Below are positions 42,590 through 50,335 of a stretch of 64,000 nt of DNA, in pieces; the stretch's first letter is position 1; each line of letters opens with the position of its first letter. The DNA is from UBA11222 sp049323435 (lineage in GTDB: Bacteria > Pseudomonadota > Alphaproteobacteria > UBA11222), in the NCBI GenBank assembly GCA_049323435.1, contig JBMOMX010000027.1:55605-119604 (forward strand). Reading direction: 5' to 3'. Under the pieces are notes generated by a model. That model worked only from the letters and a program-made list of their open reading frames with translations, was not told where the DNA came from and did no database searches. A program made the translations under genes and the position numbers.

Positions 42590-42601
42590 TCAGCCCCTAT
42601 A

Positions 42602-42642
42602 CGGATCAGATGGGATCGCCAATAGCGATTCCGTCTGATCCG
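42602..42642. terminator. Long hairpin after glnA
   Basis: An 18-bp stem (two G-U pairs) with a CAATA loop, starting CGGATCAGATGGGATCGC, 12 bases after the glnA stop and facing the convergent DUF882 gene. There is no U tract, so it may protect the mRNA 3' end or act with Rho rather than as a classical terminator. Confidence 0.6.
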
Positions 42643-42691
42643 AATTGGGTCTAGCGGCGAACTGATTGCCCGCAGGGCGCGGCGCCGTCCC

Positions 42692-43270
42692 TTATGTCCA
42701 TTGCCGGACGCGGCCGGTATCCACATGGACAAAGCCCGATGCCGGGTAATAGCCAACCCCGCCCGCGCGTAAATCCAGGGCAGCCTGGCGTAAATGAGCA
42801 AGTTTGCAACCCGGCAGCGCAATGTCGATCGCCTTGCCGCTCATGTGCAGACTGCGATTGGCGACACCACCGCTTCGCGCGCGCAACAAGGAATTGCTTG
42901 CGGGCGACCGGTAGCCCGAAATCACATGAAAGGCTTCCTCTGTCCCGATCCGGCGTTGCAGCCTGTGCAGAAGATCAAGCAAAGTGGGATCAATGGCGCT
43001 GATCTCATTTGTGCGATGATCGCGCAACAGGCGGTTGATATGACCCAGCGCCTCGGGGATGAATTTTCCATCGGCCCAGAATTCAGTCCGCAGTTTCTCA
43101 CCTGTATGCAGGTTATAAAAGGCAAGCGCCCTGGGCTTTGCCAGAGCCTGGCCATAAGCAAATGCGCGTTGCGGAACAAGACTGAGCGCCGCCGCGCCTG
43201 CCAGCCCTAAAAGGCTGCGGCGATTAAGTGTCTGTGCCGGAGCCGGCGCCGGATTATCTGCTGATTTCAC
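42692..43270 (-). CDS. DUF882 / M15A-like exported protein with twin-arginine signal
   Basis: A 192-aa protein. The start is GTG at 43270 with GAGG four bases upstream; a longer frame to 43330 lacks a ribosome site. The twin-arginine signal NRRSLLGLAGAAALSLVP begins near residue 16. The C-terminal domain has the zinc peptidase motifs SLHMSGKAIDIALPG (H-x-S-G-x-A-x-D) and GFVHVDTGRVRQW (H-x-D), as in DUF882/YcbK murein peptidases. It probably acts on peptidoglycan after Tat export and may be cotranscribed with the L,D-transpeptidase gene upstream. Confidence 0.88.
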   Translation of the reverse strand: MKSADNPAPAPAQTLNRRSLLGLAGAAALSLVPQRAFAYGQALAKPRALAFYNLHTGEKLRTEFWADGKFIPEALGHINRLLRDHRTNEISAIDPTLLDLLHRLQRRIGTEEAFHVISGYRSPASNSLLRARSGGVANRSLHMSGKAIDIALPGCKLAHLRQAALDLRAGGVGYYPASGFVHVDTGRVRQWT

Positions 43271-43342
43271 ACTACCTCGTCTGGAACTGGTAAACACGAT
43301 ATGCGCTACCGGATAGTATCCGGATGGCATTTTAACAAGTAG

Positions 43343-44962
43343 TTACTCTGGCACATCCAGCTTGAGAGCGGAGCGCAACAAAGTGTCGCGGCCATATATG
43401 TCGTTGCGAAATTGCAACCTGCCCCCGTCATCCACCCAGGCTGTACGGTAAATAATGTGAATTGGCAAGGGCCTGGCGAGTTTAACGATTTCGGGTTTTA
43501 CGCTGGTCATTGCCTGCGCCAGCCGCCCGGGTGGCCAGTCAGGGGCATTTTCCAGGGCAAATAAAGCCAATTCCACGACCTTGGCGACACGGATGCAGCC
43601 GGAACTGAAGTCACGCTGATGTTTGACGAACAACTCCTTATGCGGCGTATCATGCAGATATATCCCAAACGCATTGGTCAGTGAAAAGCGCACACCGCCC
43701 AATGCATTGAGGGGGCCAGGCTCCTGGCGGAACCTGAAGCGCAAATTATTCGCGGTGACGCTGCGCCAGTTAATGGCCGCAGGATCCAGTTCTCTGGCAT
43801 CCGCGCCCCAGCCATCAAAGACGCGAAAACCCTGTTGCCTGAGATAGGCCGGGTCGGCTCTGATCCTGGGCAATATATCCAGCTTCGCCAGCCGGGGCGG
43901 CGGGGTCCATGTCGGTGACAGCACGAGATTAACGATCTGATCGCTGAGAACCGGAGTGCGGCGATAGGCGCGGCCCACCACGACGGGGCTGCGGATCACA
44001 ATTTTGCTGTCATCCACCGCAATCAGTTCGAAGCTGGCAATATTGACCAGCACATAACGCGGCCCGAAATTATCATCGAGCCAGCGTAATCGCTCCATAT
44101 TGAGAATGATCTGTTTGGCGCGCTCGGCCGGGCCGGCATTCAATGCGCGGCGTGTAGCGCGGCCAACAACACCATCTGCGTCCAGACCATGCCGGGACTG
44201 AAAAATTTTGACTGCGGTTTCAAGCGCAGCATCGAATTGATCATCGCCAAAAAGGCCCGGAGACAGATCACCCAGCAGCACCAGTTGCCGCCGCAACGTC
44301 CTGACAGTGTCGGCGCGTTGTCCCTTTTCCAGCTTGGGTCCATCGGGTAACAGCGGCCAGTTGCCAGCTCCGGCGCGGATGCGCATTTGCGCCAGAGCAT
44401 CCCGCAATTGACTGTAACCAGGCGTGGATGGGGCCAGAGCGTGCAACCAGCCTGCAAAATCTGCAGCCTCCATGCCCGCACGCAGCACCGTGTACGGATC
44501 AATAATATCTGGCGTGACATACAGTTCCGGATCAATCTCGTGCGGCCTGAGCCGGCCATTTGCGATATCCGAAATATACCGCAGCAATGCAGCCGTGAGC
44601 AGCGCATCGGCCGTGGCAATTTGCAGCGGGCTGGCGTCTTTGGCGGGCAGTTGGCGCGCCCCGACGGCATAGTCGGCTGCGCGCAAGCCTTCCTGTCCGG
44701 CATGCGCCAGCGCATGCTGCGCTAACCGGGCACTATTCTGCCAATCGCGGCCAGTCCACCATAGCGGCGCATTTTGCCGCAAAGCATAGAGCCGCCGGGC
44801 CGCATCCATGTGTGCGGGGGAAAGATCGTGCCGGACCGGAACGGCGCCGCTGATGATCGCCCCAATTTCACGCGCCACCGGATCCCCGGTTGCGGCGGCC
44901 GGCGCCGGAAAGACCAGCACCACCGCGAATAGCATAATTACATAGCGCCAGCGCAGCATCAT
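43343..44962 (-). CDS. Murein L,D-transpeptidase, YcbB/LdtD-like
   Basis: A 539-aa exported enzyme. A signal peptide (YVIMLFAVVLVFPAPAAA) precedes a long scaffold domain, a peptidoglycan-binding domain (about residues 218-275, with FQSRHGLDADGVVGRATRRA) and a YkuD catalytic domain (about 300-490). The active site reads FGIYLHDTPHKELFVKHQRD followed by FSSGCIRV, with the catalytic Cys and His. It makes 3-3 cross-links. It lies 72 bases upstream of the DUF882 gene in the same direction; YcbB-YcbK pairing is also seen in enterobacteria. Confidence 0.9.
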   Translation of the reverse strand: MMLRWRYVIMLFAVVLVFPAPAAATGDPVAREIGAIISGAVPVRHDLSPAHMDAARRLYALRQNAPLWWTGRDWQNSARLAQHALAHAGQEGLRAADYAVGARQLPAKDASPLQIATADALLTAALLRYISDIANGRLRPHEIDPELYVTPDIIDPYTVLRAGMEAADFAGWLHALAPSTPGYSQLRDALAQMRIRAGAGNWPLLPDGPKLEKGQRADTVRTLRRQLVLLGDLSPGLFGDDQFDAALETAVKIFQSRHGLDADGVVGRATRRALNAGPAERAKQIILNMERLRWLDDNFGPRYVLVNIASFELIAVDDSKIVIRSPVVVGRAYRRTPVLSDQIVNLVLSPTWTPPPRLAKLDILPRIRADPAYLRQQGFRVFDGWGADARELDPAAINWRSVTANNLRFRFRQEPGPLNALGGVRFSLTNAFGIYLHDTPHKELFVKHQRDFSSGCIRVAKVVELALFALENAPDWPPGRLAQAMTSVKPEIVKLARPLPIHIIYRTAWVDDGGRLQFRNDIYGRDTLLRSALKLDVPE

Positions 44963-45014
44963 CCCGGCAAAACCATCATTATGCTGCGCCGATCACTATC
45001 CCTGGCGTGGCAAC

Positions 45015-45565
45015 TCACGCCGATTTGATTTCGATTTTCTTCTCGGGCTTCACGGCTTCCGGTTTTTTGGGAAGGGTTACCGTAAGAACACCGTTTTTAA
45101 AGTTCGCCTGGATTCTATCGGCGTCCACCTCATCAGGCAATGCGAAACTGCGCTCAAAGGCGCCGAAGCTGCGTTCATGCAGATAATAATCCTTTTTCTT
45201 CTCCTCTTTTTCTTCTCCTCTTTTTCGTCCCGCTTTTCGCCCTTGATGGTCAGACTGCCATTGATGAGTTTCACCTCGATGTTTTTCTCATCCATGCCGG
45301 GCAGTTCGGCGACAACCTCATAGGCTTCGGTTTTATCCATAATATCTACAGCCGGAGTGGCGCCCCAGCTTAGCCCGCGGCGCAGCATAGGCTCGATGTC
45401 GCCAAAGGTGCGGCGGAACGGCGAGCGCCAGAAATCCCGGTCGAAATCCTCAAACAGCCGGTCAACTTCACGGCGCAGATTTTCAATCGGACGCCACGCC
45501 GGCAAGCCGCGCCCTTCTCCCTTTCCCTCAGTATGTACGGGCAGTTTGGTTCCAGTGTCGGCCAT
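45015..45565 (-). pseudogene. Hsp20 small heat-shock protein gene, frameshifted by a 14-bp tandem duplication
   Basis: The N-terminal part (MADTGTKLPVHTEGK..., about 122 residues) includes WRPIENLRREVDRLFEDFDR and AVDIMDKTEAYEVVAELPGM, clear Hsp20 sequence. At 45193-45220 a 14-bp unit occurs twice; read through, the frame shifts and ends in an unrelated tail at 45077. If one copy is removed the frame continues DYYLHERSFGAFERSFALPD and VDADRIQANFKNGVLTVTLP to a stop at 45015-45017, the complete alpha-crystallin C-terminus (178 aa). AAGGAG precedes the ATG. The rest of the gene is undamaged, so the event is recent, or reversible by slippage, or a sequencing/assembly artefact. Confidence 0.9.
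45193..45226. repeat. 14-bp perfect tandem repeat inside hsp20
   Basis: TTTTTCTTCTCCTC occurs at 45193-45206 and 45207-45220, followed by a partial third copy TTTTTC. On the coding strand this is AAAGAG-type purine DNA encoding the Lys/Glu-rich loop. Fourteen is not a multiple of three, so copy number sets the reading frame: one or four copies restore it. Confidence 0.95.
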
Positions 45566-45649
45566 ATCCGTTTCTCCTTGTTAGAAGTGGAATGCGGCAA
45601 GCCAGGCGGCAAGCCGGGTGAAAGGTACTCGGGACGGCACATATCTGCA

Positions 45650-45663
45650 TTGATTCAGGTCAA
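45650..45663. promoter_or_regulatory. FNR/FixK-like box between hsp20 and the groEL remnant
   Basis: TTGATTCAGGTCAA matches TTGAT-N4-ATCAA with a single mismatch, and lies in the 173-base divergent region, 85 bases from the hsp20 ATG and 76 bases from the groEL-like ATG. It suggests that both genes were once controlled by an oxygen-responsive Crp/Fnr regulator. Confidence 0.5.
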
Positions 45664-45738
45664 ATCAATTTCTGGCTTATTCGATAAATTCAGCGGAAAC
45701 AGGGCAGGATTGTCCGCCGTAATTTTGCGAGATATTTT

Positions 45739-45804
45739 ATGGCCCATAAACAGGTTTTATTCCGGTCCGCAGCCCGTGAAAAAATCCTGCGTGGTGCGGC
45801 GCAG
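45739..45804 (+). pseudogene. N-terminal remnant of an atypical groEL
   Basis: The ATG frame reads MAHKQVLFRSAAREKILRGA then AQ. This closely resembles the start of the divergent GroEL family often encoded beside Hsp20 (from memory, ...LFRSAAREKILRGATxLxDAVRVTLGPK). After about residue 22 the similarity stops: the next residues (PGAIPPVY) are unrelated and a REP-like palindrome follows. It is oriented divergently from the damaged hsp20. The downstream bulk of the chaperonin gene is missing. Recognition is from memory of the family, so the call needs a similarity search. Confidence 0.55.
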
Positions 45805-45843
45805 CCTGGCGCTATTCCGCCTGTTTATAGCGGCAGGATTTTC

Positions 45844-45879
45844 TTTCCCGTCACCCCCCAGGGGCGGGGTGACGGGAAA
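45844..45879. repeat. 14-bp perfect palindrome downstream of the decarboxylase gene
   Basis: TTTCCCGTCACCCC / GGGGTGACGGGAAA around an 8-nt loop. The GTCACCCC core is shared with the REP elements at 24727. It may serve as a transcript end for the leftward decarboxylase gene (stop at 45906), though no U tract follows, and it marks the break point of the groEL remnant. Confidence 0.7.
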
Positions 45880-45905
45880 GTGATTCAATCCAGACAGGAA
45901 TCAGG

Positions 45906-47054
45906 CTACGCCGCAAATGCGCTTGGCATGGTGCCGCGAATAGCGACGAAAGTATCTGTCGTGAAACCGTTAAAGCTGCTTTGCAGGGCGTTGGAATAGG
46001 CGCCGACCCCGCCCACTTCGATCCAGTCGCCCTCGGTAATATCCTTGGGCAGCGCAAATTGATGCGGCACAACATCGTTCGAATCGCAGGTCGGCCCGAA
46101 CAGGGTGAAGGGGCGCATTTCGTTGGATAAGGGCCCGCTCAGCCGGATGGCCTGCAAGGGCGGACGCATATCGCCATAGACGATTTCCGACAGGCTGCCA
46201 AAGATGCCTTCGTTGAGGTAAAGCTGATTGTCCTTGCGCAAATGCACCTGGGTAATCAGTGACGCCGCGTCGGCGACCATGCCGCGGCCCGGTTCACACA
46301 ATAAGGGCACCTTTCCCAGAAAACCGTACTGGGCGGCGGATTCCCGGATTTGAGCAAAAAACTCCTCCAGCGGCGGGGCCTTGAGCTCTGCATCTGAAAC
46401 CGGAAAGCCGCCGCCGACATTGACATATTCCGGCGTCACGCCGGCACGCTCAAGCACCCGCGCAACAATTTCAAAGGCCTTGGCATAGGCGGACGCCTTG
46501 CGGCACTGACTGCCCACGTGAAACGAAACCGCTGCTTTTGATTTTTGGGCAACCACTTCGCGCAGCAATTCCACCCCCATATCTTCATCGGCGCCGAACT
46601 TTGCGGACAAATCAAATGTGGCGACGCCGCCCGGCGTGCGCAGACGCACCTGAATGATATGTCCGGGGCCTGCCACGCTGATCAGCTTTGCCAGCTCGCT
46701 TGGATGATCCACGACAAAATCGTTCACGCCATAGACTCGAACCGCACTGTCTATGGCGGCGCGGCTTTTTACCGGATGGTTGAAATAGCAGATTGCATCG
46801 TCGAAACGCTCATCGACCAGGGCAATTTCATTGAGCGACGCCGTGTCAAAGTCCCGGATGCCCGCGCCATGCATCGCATCAAGAACAATGCCGTGCGGGT
46901 TGCATTTCACGGCATACAGCACCTTGCCCGGAAATCCGGTAAGAAAGCGACCGGCAGTCATGGCAATACGTTCGGGCCAGATACACATGACCGGATAGGA
47001 TGGCCGCAATGAGGCCAGCATATCCTGAACTGAGGCAAAGCTGGGACTGATCAT
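45906..47054 (-). CDS. Ornithine/lysine-type decarboxylase, PLP fold type III
   Basis: A 382-aa alanine-racemase-fold decarboxylase of the eukaryotic-ODC type. The PLP lysine is in GKVLYAVKCNPHGIVLDAMH (about Lys49). Also present are FDTASLNEIALV, VSFHVGSQCRKASAYAKAFE, VNVGGGFPVSD (Gly-rich phosphate site), LLCEPGRGMVADA and the catalytic Cys region FGPTCDSNDVV. It makes putrescine or cadaverine; the specificity loop cannot be read with certainty. It may feed amines toward the FAD-dependent oxidase at 54 kb. No partner gene adjoins it. Confidence 0.9.
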   Translation of the reverse strand: MISPSFASVQDMLASLRPSYPVMCIWPERIAMTAGRFLTGFPGKVLYAVKCNPHGIVLDAMHGAGIRDFDTASLNEIALVDERFDDAICYFNHPVKSRAAIDSAVRVYGVNDFVVDHPSELAKLISVAGPGHIIQVRLRTPGGVATFDLSAKFGADEDMGVELLREVVAQKSKAAVSFHVGSQCRKASAYAKAFEIVARVLERAGVTPEYVNVGGGFPVSDAELKAPPLEEFFAQIRESAAQYGFLGKVPLLCEPGRGMVADAASLITQVHLRKDNQLYLNEGIFGSLSEIVYGDMRPPLQAIRLSGPLSNEMRPFTLFGPTCDSNDVVPHQFALPKDITEGDWIEVGGVGAYSNALQSSFNGFTTDTFVAIRGTMPSAFAA

Positions 47055-47119
47055 GGCGGCATACTCCAGACAGAAAAGGGAAACCGCTGTTTACGGTAAG
47101 CAAGCCCGGCCCGCAAGCC

Positions 47120-47989
47120 TTACTCTATGCCTGAACTGAAATGGCCCTGGGCGCCAAGCCGGGCCCTCCTGCATATGGACGAGGATTTGCCCGTGCAGTT
47201 TGAGAAATACAGATCCAGATTGCCATCCGGCTTCTGGTTCATCTCATAACAATTGATGGTGCCATAATCGATAACCATGGCCTGAAGACAAAGACTGTCA
47301 TTCTCCACCCACCATTTGCCGTCGCCTTTCAGGCTCCGGGTGGATGTCACCAGCTTGTGAAAGGTTTTGTAGTGAAAATAGGTCAGCGCCACCCGCATGG
47401 TGCCATCGGGGAACAGGTTCAGTTTCACATTCATCAGGCGGTTGCCGGACGGTATATCCAGCCGCCCCGCCAGCAGGTTAAGCGTGCGCCCGGCAGCGGA
47501 GGAAGAAATTTGCGCGCCGCTTAATGCATTGCCGGCGCGATTGCGTTTGGATGCTTCGGCATCCCCCCCCTCGCCGCCGCTGCGTTTTTTTGCCGCGGCT
47601 TCGGCAGCGGCAGCGGCGGCGGCCTTGGCCGCCTCCGCCTTTTCCTTCGCTACAATATCCTCAGCAGGCGCAACCGGTATGGCGGTTTCCTCTTCGACCA
47701 GAGGAACTTCTATCTGTTCCTCTTCCAGCGTTTCGGGCAGGACTTCCTGAATATCCATTTCGGCCCCGGTGATTTCCGCCAATGGGGCGTCATCATCCCC
47801 GCGGGACAGTTCAAACACCAGATCCTGGCCGCCGCCCAGCCCAAGCACGCCACTATCCTGGGACGCGAACATCGCCGTCCCCTGCATGGCGAACCAGACA
47901 AACCACAGAACATGCAGCAAAAAGGAAATCAGTATGAACAGCGCCAGATGCCGGTGTCCCGGATTCAGCATGCCGCGGGAAGGGTTCAC
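47120..47989 (-). CDS. TonB-like protein with a non-TonB C-terminal domain
   Basis: A 289-aa bitopic protein, last gene of an ExbB-ExbD-ExbD operon. The GTG start overlaps the ExbD2 stop (GTGA). One N-terminal membrane helix carries the TonB-like LALFILISFLLHVLWFVWFA, with the conserved S-x3-H pattern. An acidic region, then an Ala/Lys/Glu-rich linker (about residues 108-145), lead to a C-terminal domain (about 165-289) with SLKGDGKWWVENDSLCLQ and TINCYEMNQKPDG. That W-x3-D-x-LC ... CY pattern recalls DUF995/lipocalin-like domains, not the TonB CTD. Four cysteines lie in this periplasmic part. Confidence 0.75.
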   Translation of the reverse strand: MNPSRGMLNPGHRHLALFILISFLLHVLWFVWFAMQGTAMFASQDSGVLGLGGGQDLVFELSRGDDDAPLAEITGAEMDIQEVLPETLEEEQIEVPLVEEETAIPVAPAEDIVAKEKAEAAKAAAAAAAEAAAKKRSGGEGGDAEASKRNRAGNALSGAQISSSAAGRTLNLLAGRLDIPSGNRLMNVKLNLFPDGTMRVALTYFHYKTFHKLVTSTRSLKGDGKWWVENDSLCLQAMVIDYGTINCYEMNQKPDGNLDLYFSNCTGKSSSICRRARLGAQGHFSSGIE

Positions 47990-48390
47990 TTCCCCTGCTC
48001 CGTCAATATGATGATCTCTTCGACCTGAATCTCCCGCATCTTTTCCATCAGATCAATCAGCGTTTCGGCATTCGCATTCCTGTCAGCCCTGATCTGAACC
48101 GAGCGATGCCCCTCCTTCAGAAAAAAACTGCGCAGCATGAAGGGGGCGAACTGCGCCTCGATTACCTGGTCGAACATATAAACAAAGCCATCCGCCCCGA
48201 CATACATCGTCACCGCCTCGGCGGGTTTGGTTTCGTCAATCGACCCTTCGGGCAGTTCAACTTTTACAGGTTCCGCCGTCTGCATCGTGCCGGTGATCAA
48301 AAAGAATGTGATCAGCAGGAAAACCACATTGATAAGCGGCACCAGATATTCATATTCGCGCTTTGGCCGCTCCGGGCCAAAATCAATCAT
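47986..48390 (-). CDS. ExbD/TolR-family protein 2 (membrane Asp replaced by Asn)
   Basis: A 134-aa biopolymer-transport subunit. The single membrane helix reads EYLVPLINVVFLLITFFLIT; the position of the proton-carrying Asp of ExbD (L-I-D-V) is Asn here. The periplasmic domain ends RADRNANAETLIDLMEKMRE, the normal ExbD fold. Its ATG overlaps the stop of the upstream exbD (ATGA), and its own stop overlaps the TonB-like gene. It likely forms a mixed dimer with the first ExbD. Confidence 0.88.
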   Translation of the reverse strand: MIDFGPERPKREYEYLVPLINVVFLLITFFLITGTMQTAEPVKVELPEGSIDETKPAEAVTMYVGADGFVYMFDQVIEAQFAPFMLRSFFLKEGHRSVQIRADRNANAETLIDLMEKMREIQVEEIIILTEQGK

Positions 48391-48833
48391 TCGCCGCCCC
48401 CATCGGTTGCGGGGGCTAAAATGGCTTCGGCATCCTTCAGTTTTTTCAAGGCGATATTTTTCAGGCCGCTGCTGCGCGCGGCTTCAATCGCGTAAATCAG
48501 CGCCTGATTTTTTGCGCCCGGCTCAACCACGATCATCAGGGTGACCTCGGCGGCCTTCAGTTTCAGCTGCTGCATTTCAGCCTTGAGCGCCTCCAGCGGA
48601 ACCGTGCGCCCATCAATCTGAATGGAATTATCCGGCCGGATATAAACCGGCGTCAGGGTGAAATCCTTTTCGGCTGATTTACGTTCACCCGCTGGGGTCG
48701 TAAAACGCAAAACCTGCGTTGTGCCAAATGTATTGATCAGCATAAAGAAGATCAAAAGCAGGAACACAACGTCAATCATGGACGTCATGCTCATTTTCCG
48801 GGAACGGCGCAGCGGCTGGTCAAGAATGCTCAT
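48387..48833 (-). CDS. exbD: ExbD/TolR-family protein 1
   Basis: A 148-aa subunit. The membrane helix SMTSMIDVVFLLLIFFMLIN keeps the essential Asp, and a periplasmic domain (about residues 55-140, ending SGLKNIALKKLKDAEAILAP) follows. The start MSILDQPLRRSRKM at 48833 is chosen; a longer frame would overlap exbB by about 60 bases. It lies 16 bases after exbB. With ExbB it forms the proton-driven stator. Confidence 0.9.
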   Translation of the reverse strand: MSILDQPLRRSRKMSMTSMIDVVFLLLIFFMLINTFGTTQVLRFTTPAGERKSAEKDFTLTPVYIRPDNSIQIDGRTVPLEALKAEMQQLKLKAAEVTLMIVVEPGAKNQALIYAIEAARSSGLKNIALKKLKDAEAILAPATDGGGE

Positions 48834-48849
48834 GGCTGCCGGGCCCCGC

Positions 48850-49563
48850 TTATTGGGCAGCCTGGGCGGGTGCAGCGCCGCCTGCGGCCGCGCGCTTTTC
48901 CGCGACATTCAGCGCATATACCAGGCGCGCCGAAATATCGCGCATTTCCTGACGGTACTGATCCAGCCGGTTTTCCAGCAGATTAAGAACCGTTACAACG
49001 GGAATGGCCACCATCAAGCCCACCTCGGTGGTCAGCAGCGCTTCCCAGATCCCGCCTGCCAGAATGGAGGGGTCTACCTTGCTGCCTGCCACTTCCAATT
49101 GCTGAAAAGCGGTGATCATGCCCATCACGGTACCCAGCAGACCCAATAGCGGCGCAACATTGCCGATCACTTCCAGCCAGCGAAAATAGGATTGCATGGC
49201 TGTAAGCTCATTTCCGCCCACGCGCCCAAGCTCTTCTTCAATTTCAGCACCCCGGCGCTGGTCGCGCCAGCTGGCGGTAAGTCCCGCTTCCATTAAGCGC
49301 GCCAGGGGGCCCTTCTGCTTCAACACGGCATTATGTGCGGCCGCGAAATCCCCCGTCCTGATTAGCTCCATCACCGGATCAATCACTTTGGCGCGCGCAC
49401 GGGAATTGGAATAAACGCCGGCAAGATAAAACTGTACAATTTTGATAATGATAACCGCCAGCGCCACAACCGAAATTAACAGAAGTACGGCGACGATTGG
49501 GCCGCCTCGAAGAATAAGGGGCGCAATCACGCCATTATAAGTTTCAACCAACGCCGCCAGCAT
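48850..49563 (-). CDS. exbB: MotA/TolQ/ExbB proton-channel family protein
   Basis: A 237-aa three-helix membrane protein. Helix 1 is IVAVLLLISVVALAVIIIKI, and the conserved C-terminal pair has IGNVAPLLGLLGTVMGMITA and GGIWEALLTTEVGLMVAIPV with the functional Thr residues. A typical ExbB, it drives TonB-like partners using the proton gradient. First gene of the four-gene motor operon. No TonB-dependent receptor is encoded in the window. Confidence 0.93.
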   Translation of the reverse strand: MLAALVETYNGVIAPLILRGGPIVAVLLLISVVALAVIIIKIVQFYLAGVYSNSRARAKVIDPVMELIRTGDFAAAHNAVLKQKGPLARLMEAGLTASWRDQRRGAEIEEELGRVGGNELTAMQSYFRWLEVIGNVAPLLGLLGTVMGMITAFQQLEVAGSKVDPSILAGGIWEALLTTEVGLMVAIPVVTVLNLLENRLDQYRQEMRDISARLVYALNVAEKRAAAGGAAPAQAAQ

Positions 49564-49691
49564 GGCACTCCTCCCACCTCAGAAATTACAAGCCGCTACG
49601 GAAATACCAGCTAGCTATTTTATTCTATGAACTTGACCATATCCCGGCAATGGGCGCAATGGACAAAACTGGCCACACCGGAGCGCTCTGA

Positions 49692-50171
49692 TCAGGCCAA
49701 AGCGCAATAGCCGCCGCGGTGGAACACCAGCGGTTTACCCGCCGCTTCAGGCGCGTCAAATTTACGGACCAGGCCGACATAAATTATATGATCCCCCGCA
49801 TCGTGGCTGGCCACCTTGTCACAATCAAAAATAGCCACCGCATCAGCGATAATCGGACTTCCGGTCTCCCATGTGGTATAGGCGACGCCATCCATATAGG
49901 GCTGGCCTTTTTTTGCGAAACGGCCGGACAATTCCTGATGGCTGGCAGCCAGCACATTGATGGCGAAATGCTTCGCCGCCTCGAATATGGCCAGGCGGTC
50001 GGACCCCTTGTCGATGCACCAAAGCACCATCGGCGGGTCCAGCGACACGGAACTGAACGAATTTGCGGTCATGCCGATGACCTTGCCATCCGCGCCCCTG
50101 GTGGTGACAAGGGTTACGCCGGTTACAAAATTGCCGAATGCGTTGCGAAGGGCGCGGGTGTCCACTGTCAT
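49692..50171 (-). CDS. Flavin reductase family protein (FMN-binding split barrel)
   Basis: A 159-aa oxidoreductase related to HpaC. It starts MTVDTRALRNAFGNFVTGVT, with GMTANSFSSVSLDPPMVLWC (flavin site), FAINVLAASHQELSGRFAKK and the ending GDHIIYVGLVRKFD...PLVFHRGGYCAL. It supplies reduced FMN/FAD to two-component monooxygenases. The luciferase-like oxygenase at 13 kb is a possible client but is not linked. It is monocistronic by spacing. Confidence 0.9.
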   Translation of the reverse strand: MTVDTRALRNAFGNFVTGVTLVTTRGADGKVIGMTANSFSSVSLDPPMVLWCIDKGSDRLAIFEAAKHFAINVLAASHQELSGRFAKKGQPYMDGVAYTTWETGSPIIADAVAIFDCDKVASHDAGDHIIYVGLVRKFDAPEAAGKPLVFHRGGYCALA

Positions 50172-50335
50172 CTTTACTAATCCCTTTTATGATGAATGAT
50201 TACTTAATTTATAAGGGCTTATGTGAGGCTGGCGCAATGCCAATATGGTTCTGGCCGGGCTTTGCGCTGCAAACCCGATATTAACCCCCCCGCCCTAGAC
50301 TGCCCGCACACAATGGCTGGTAATAGCAGGCGGAA

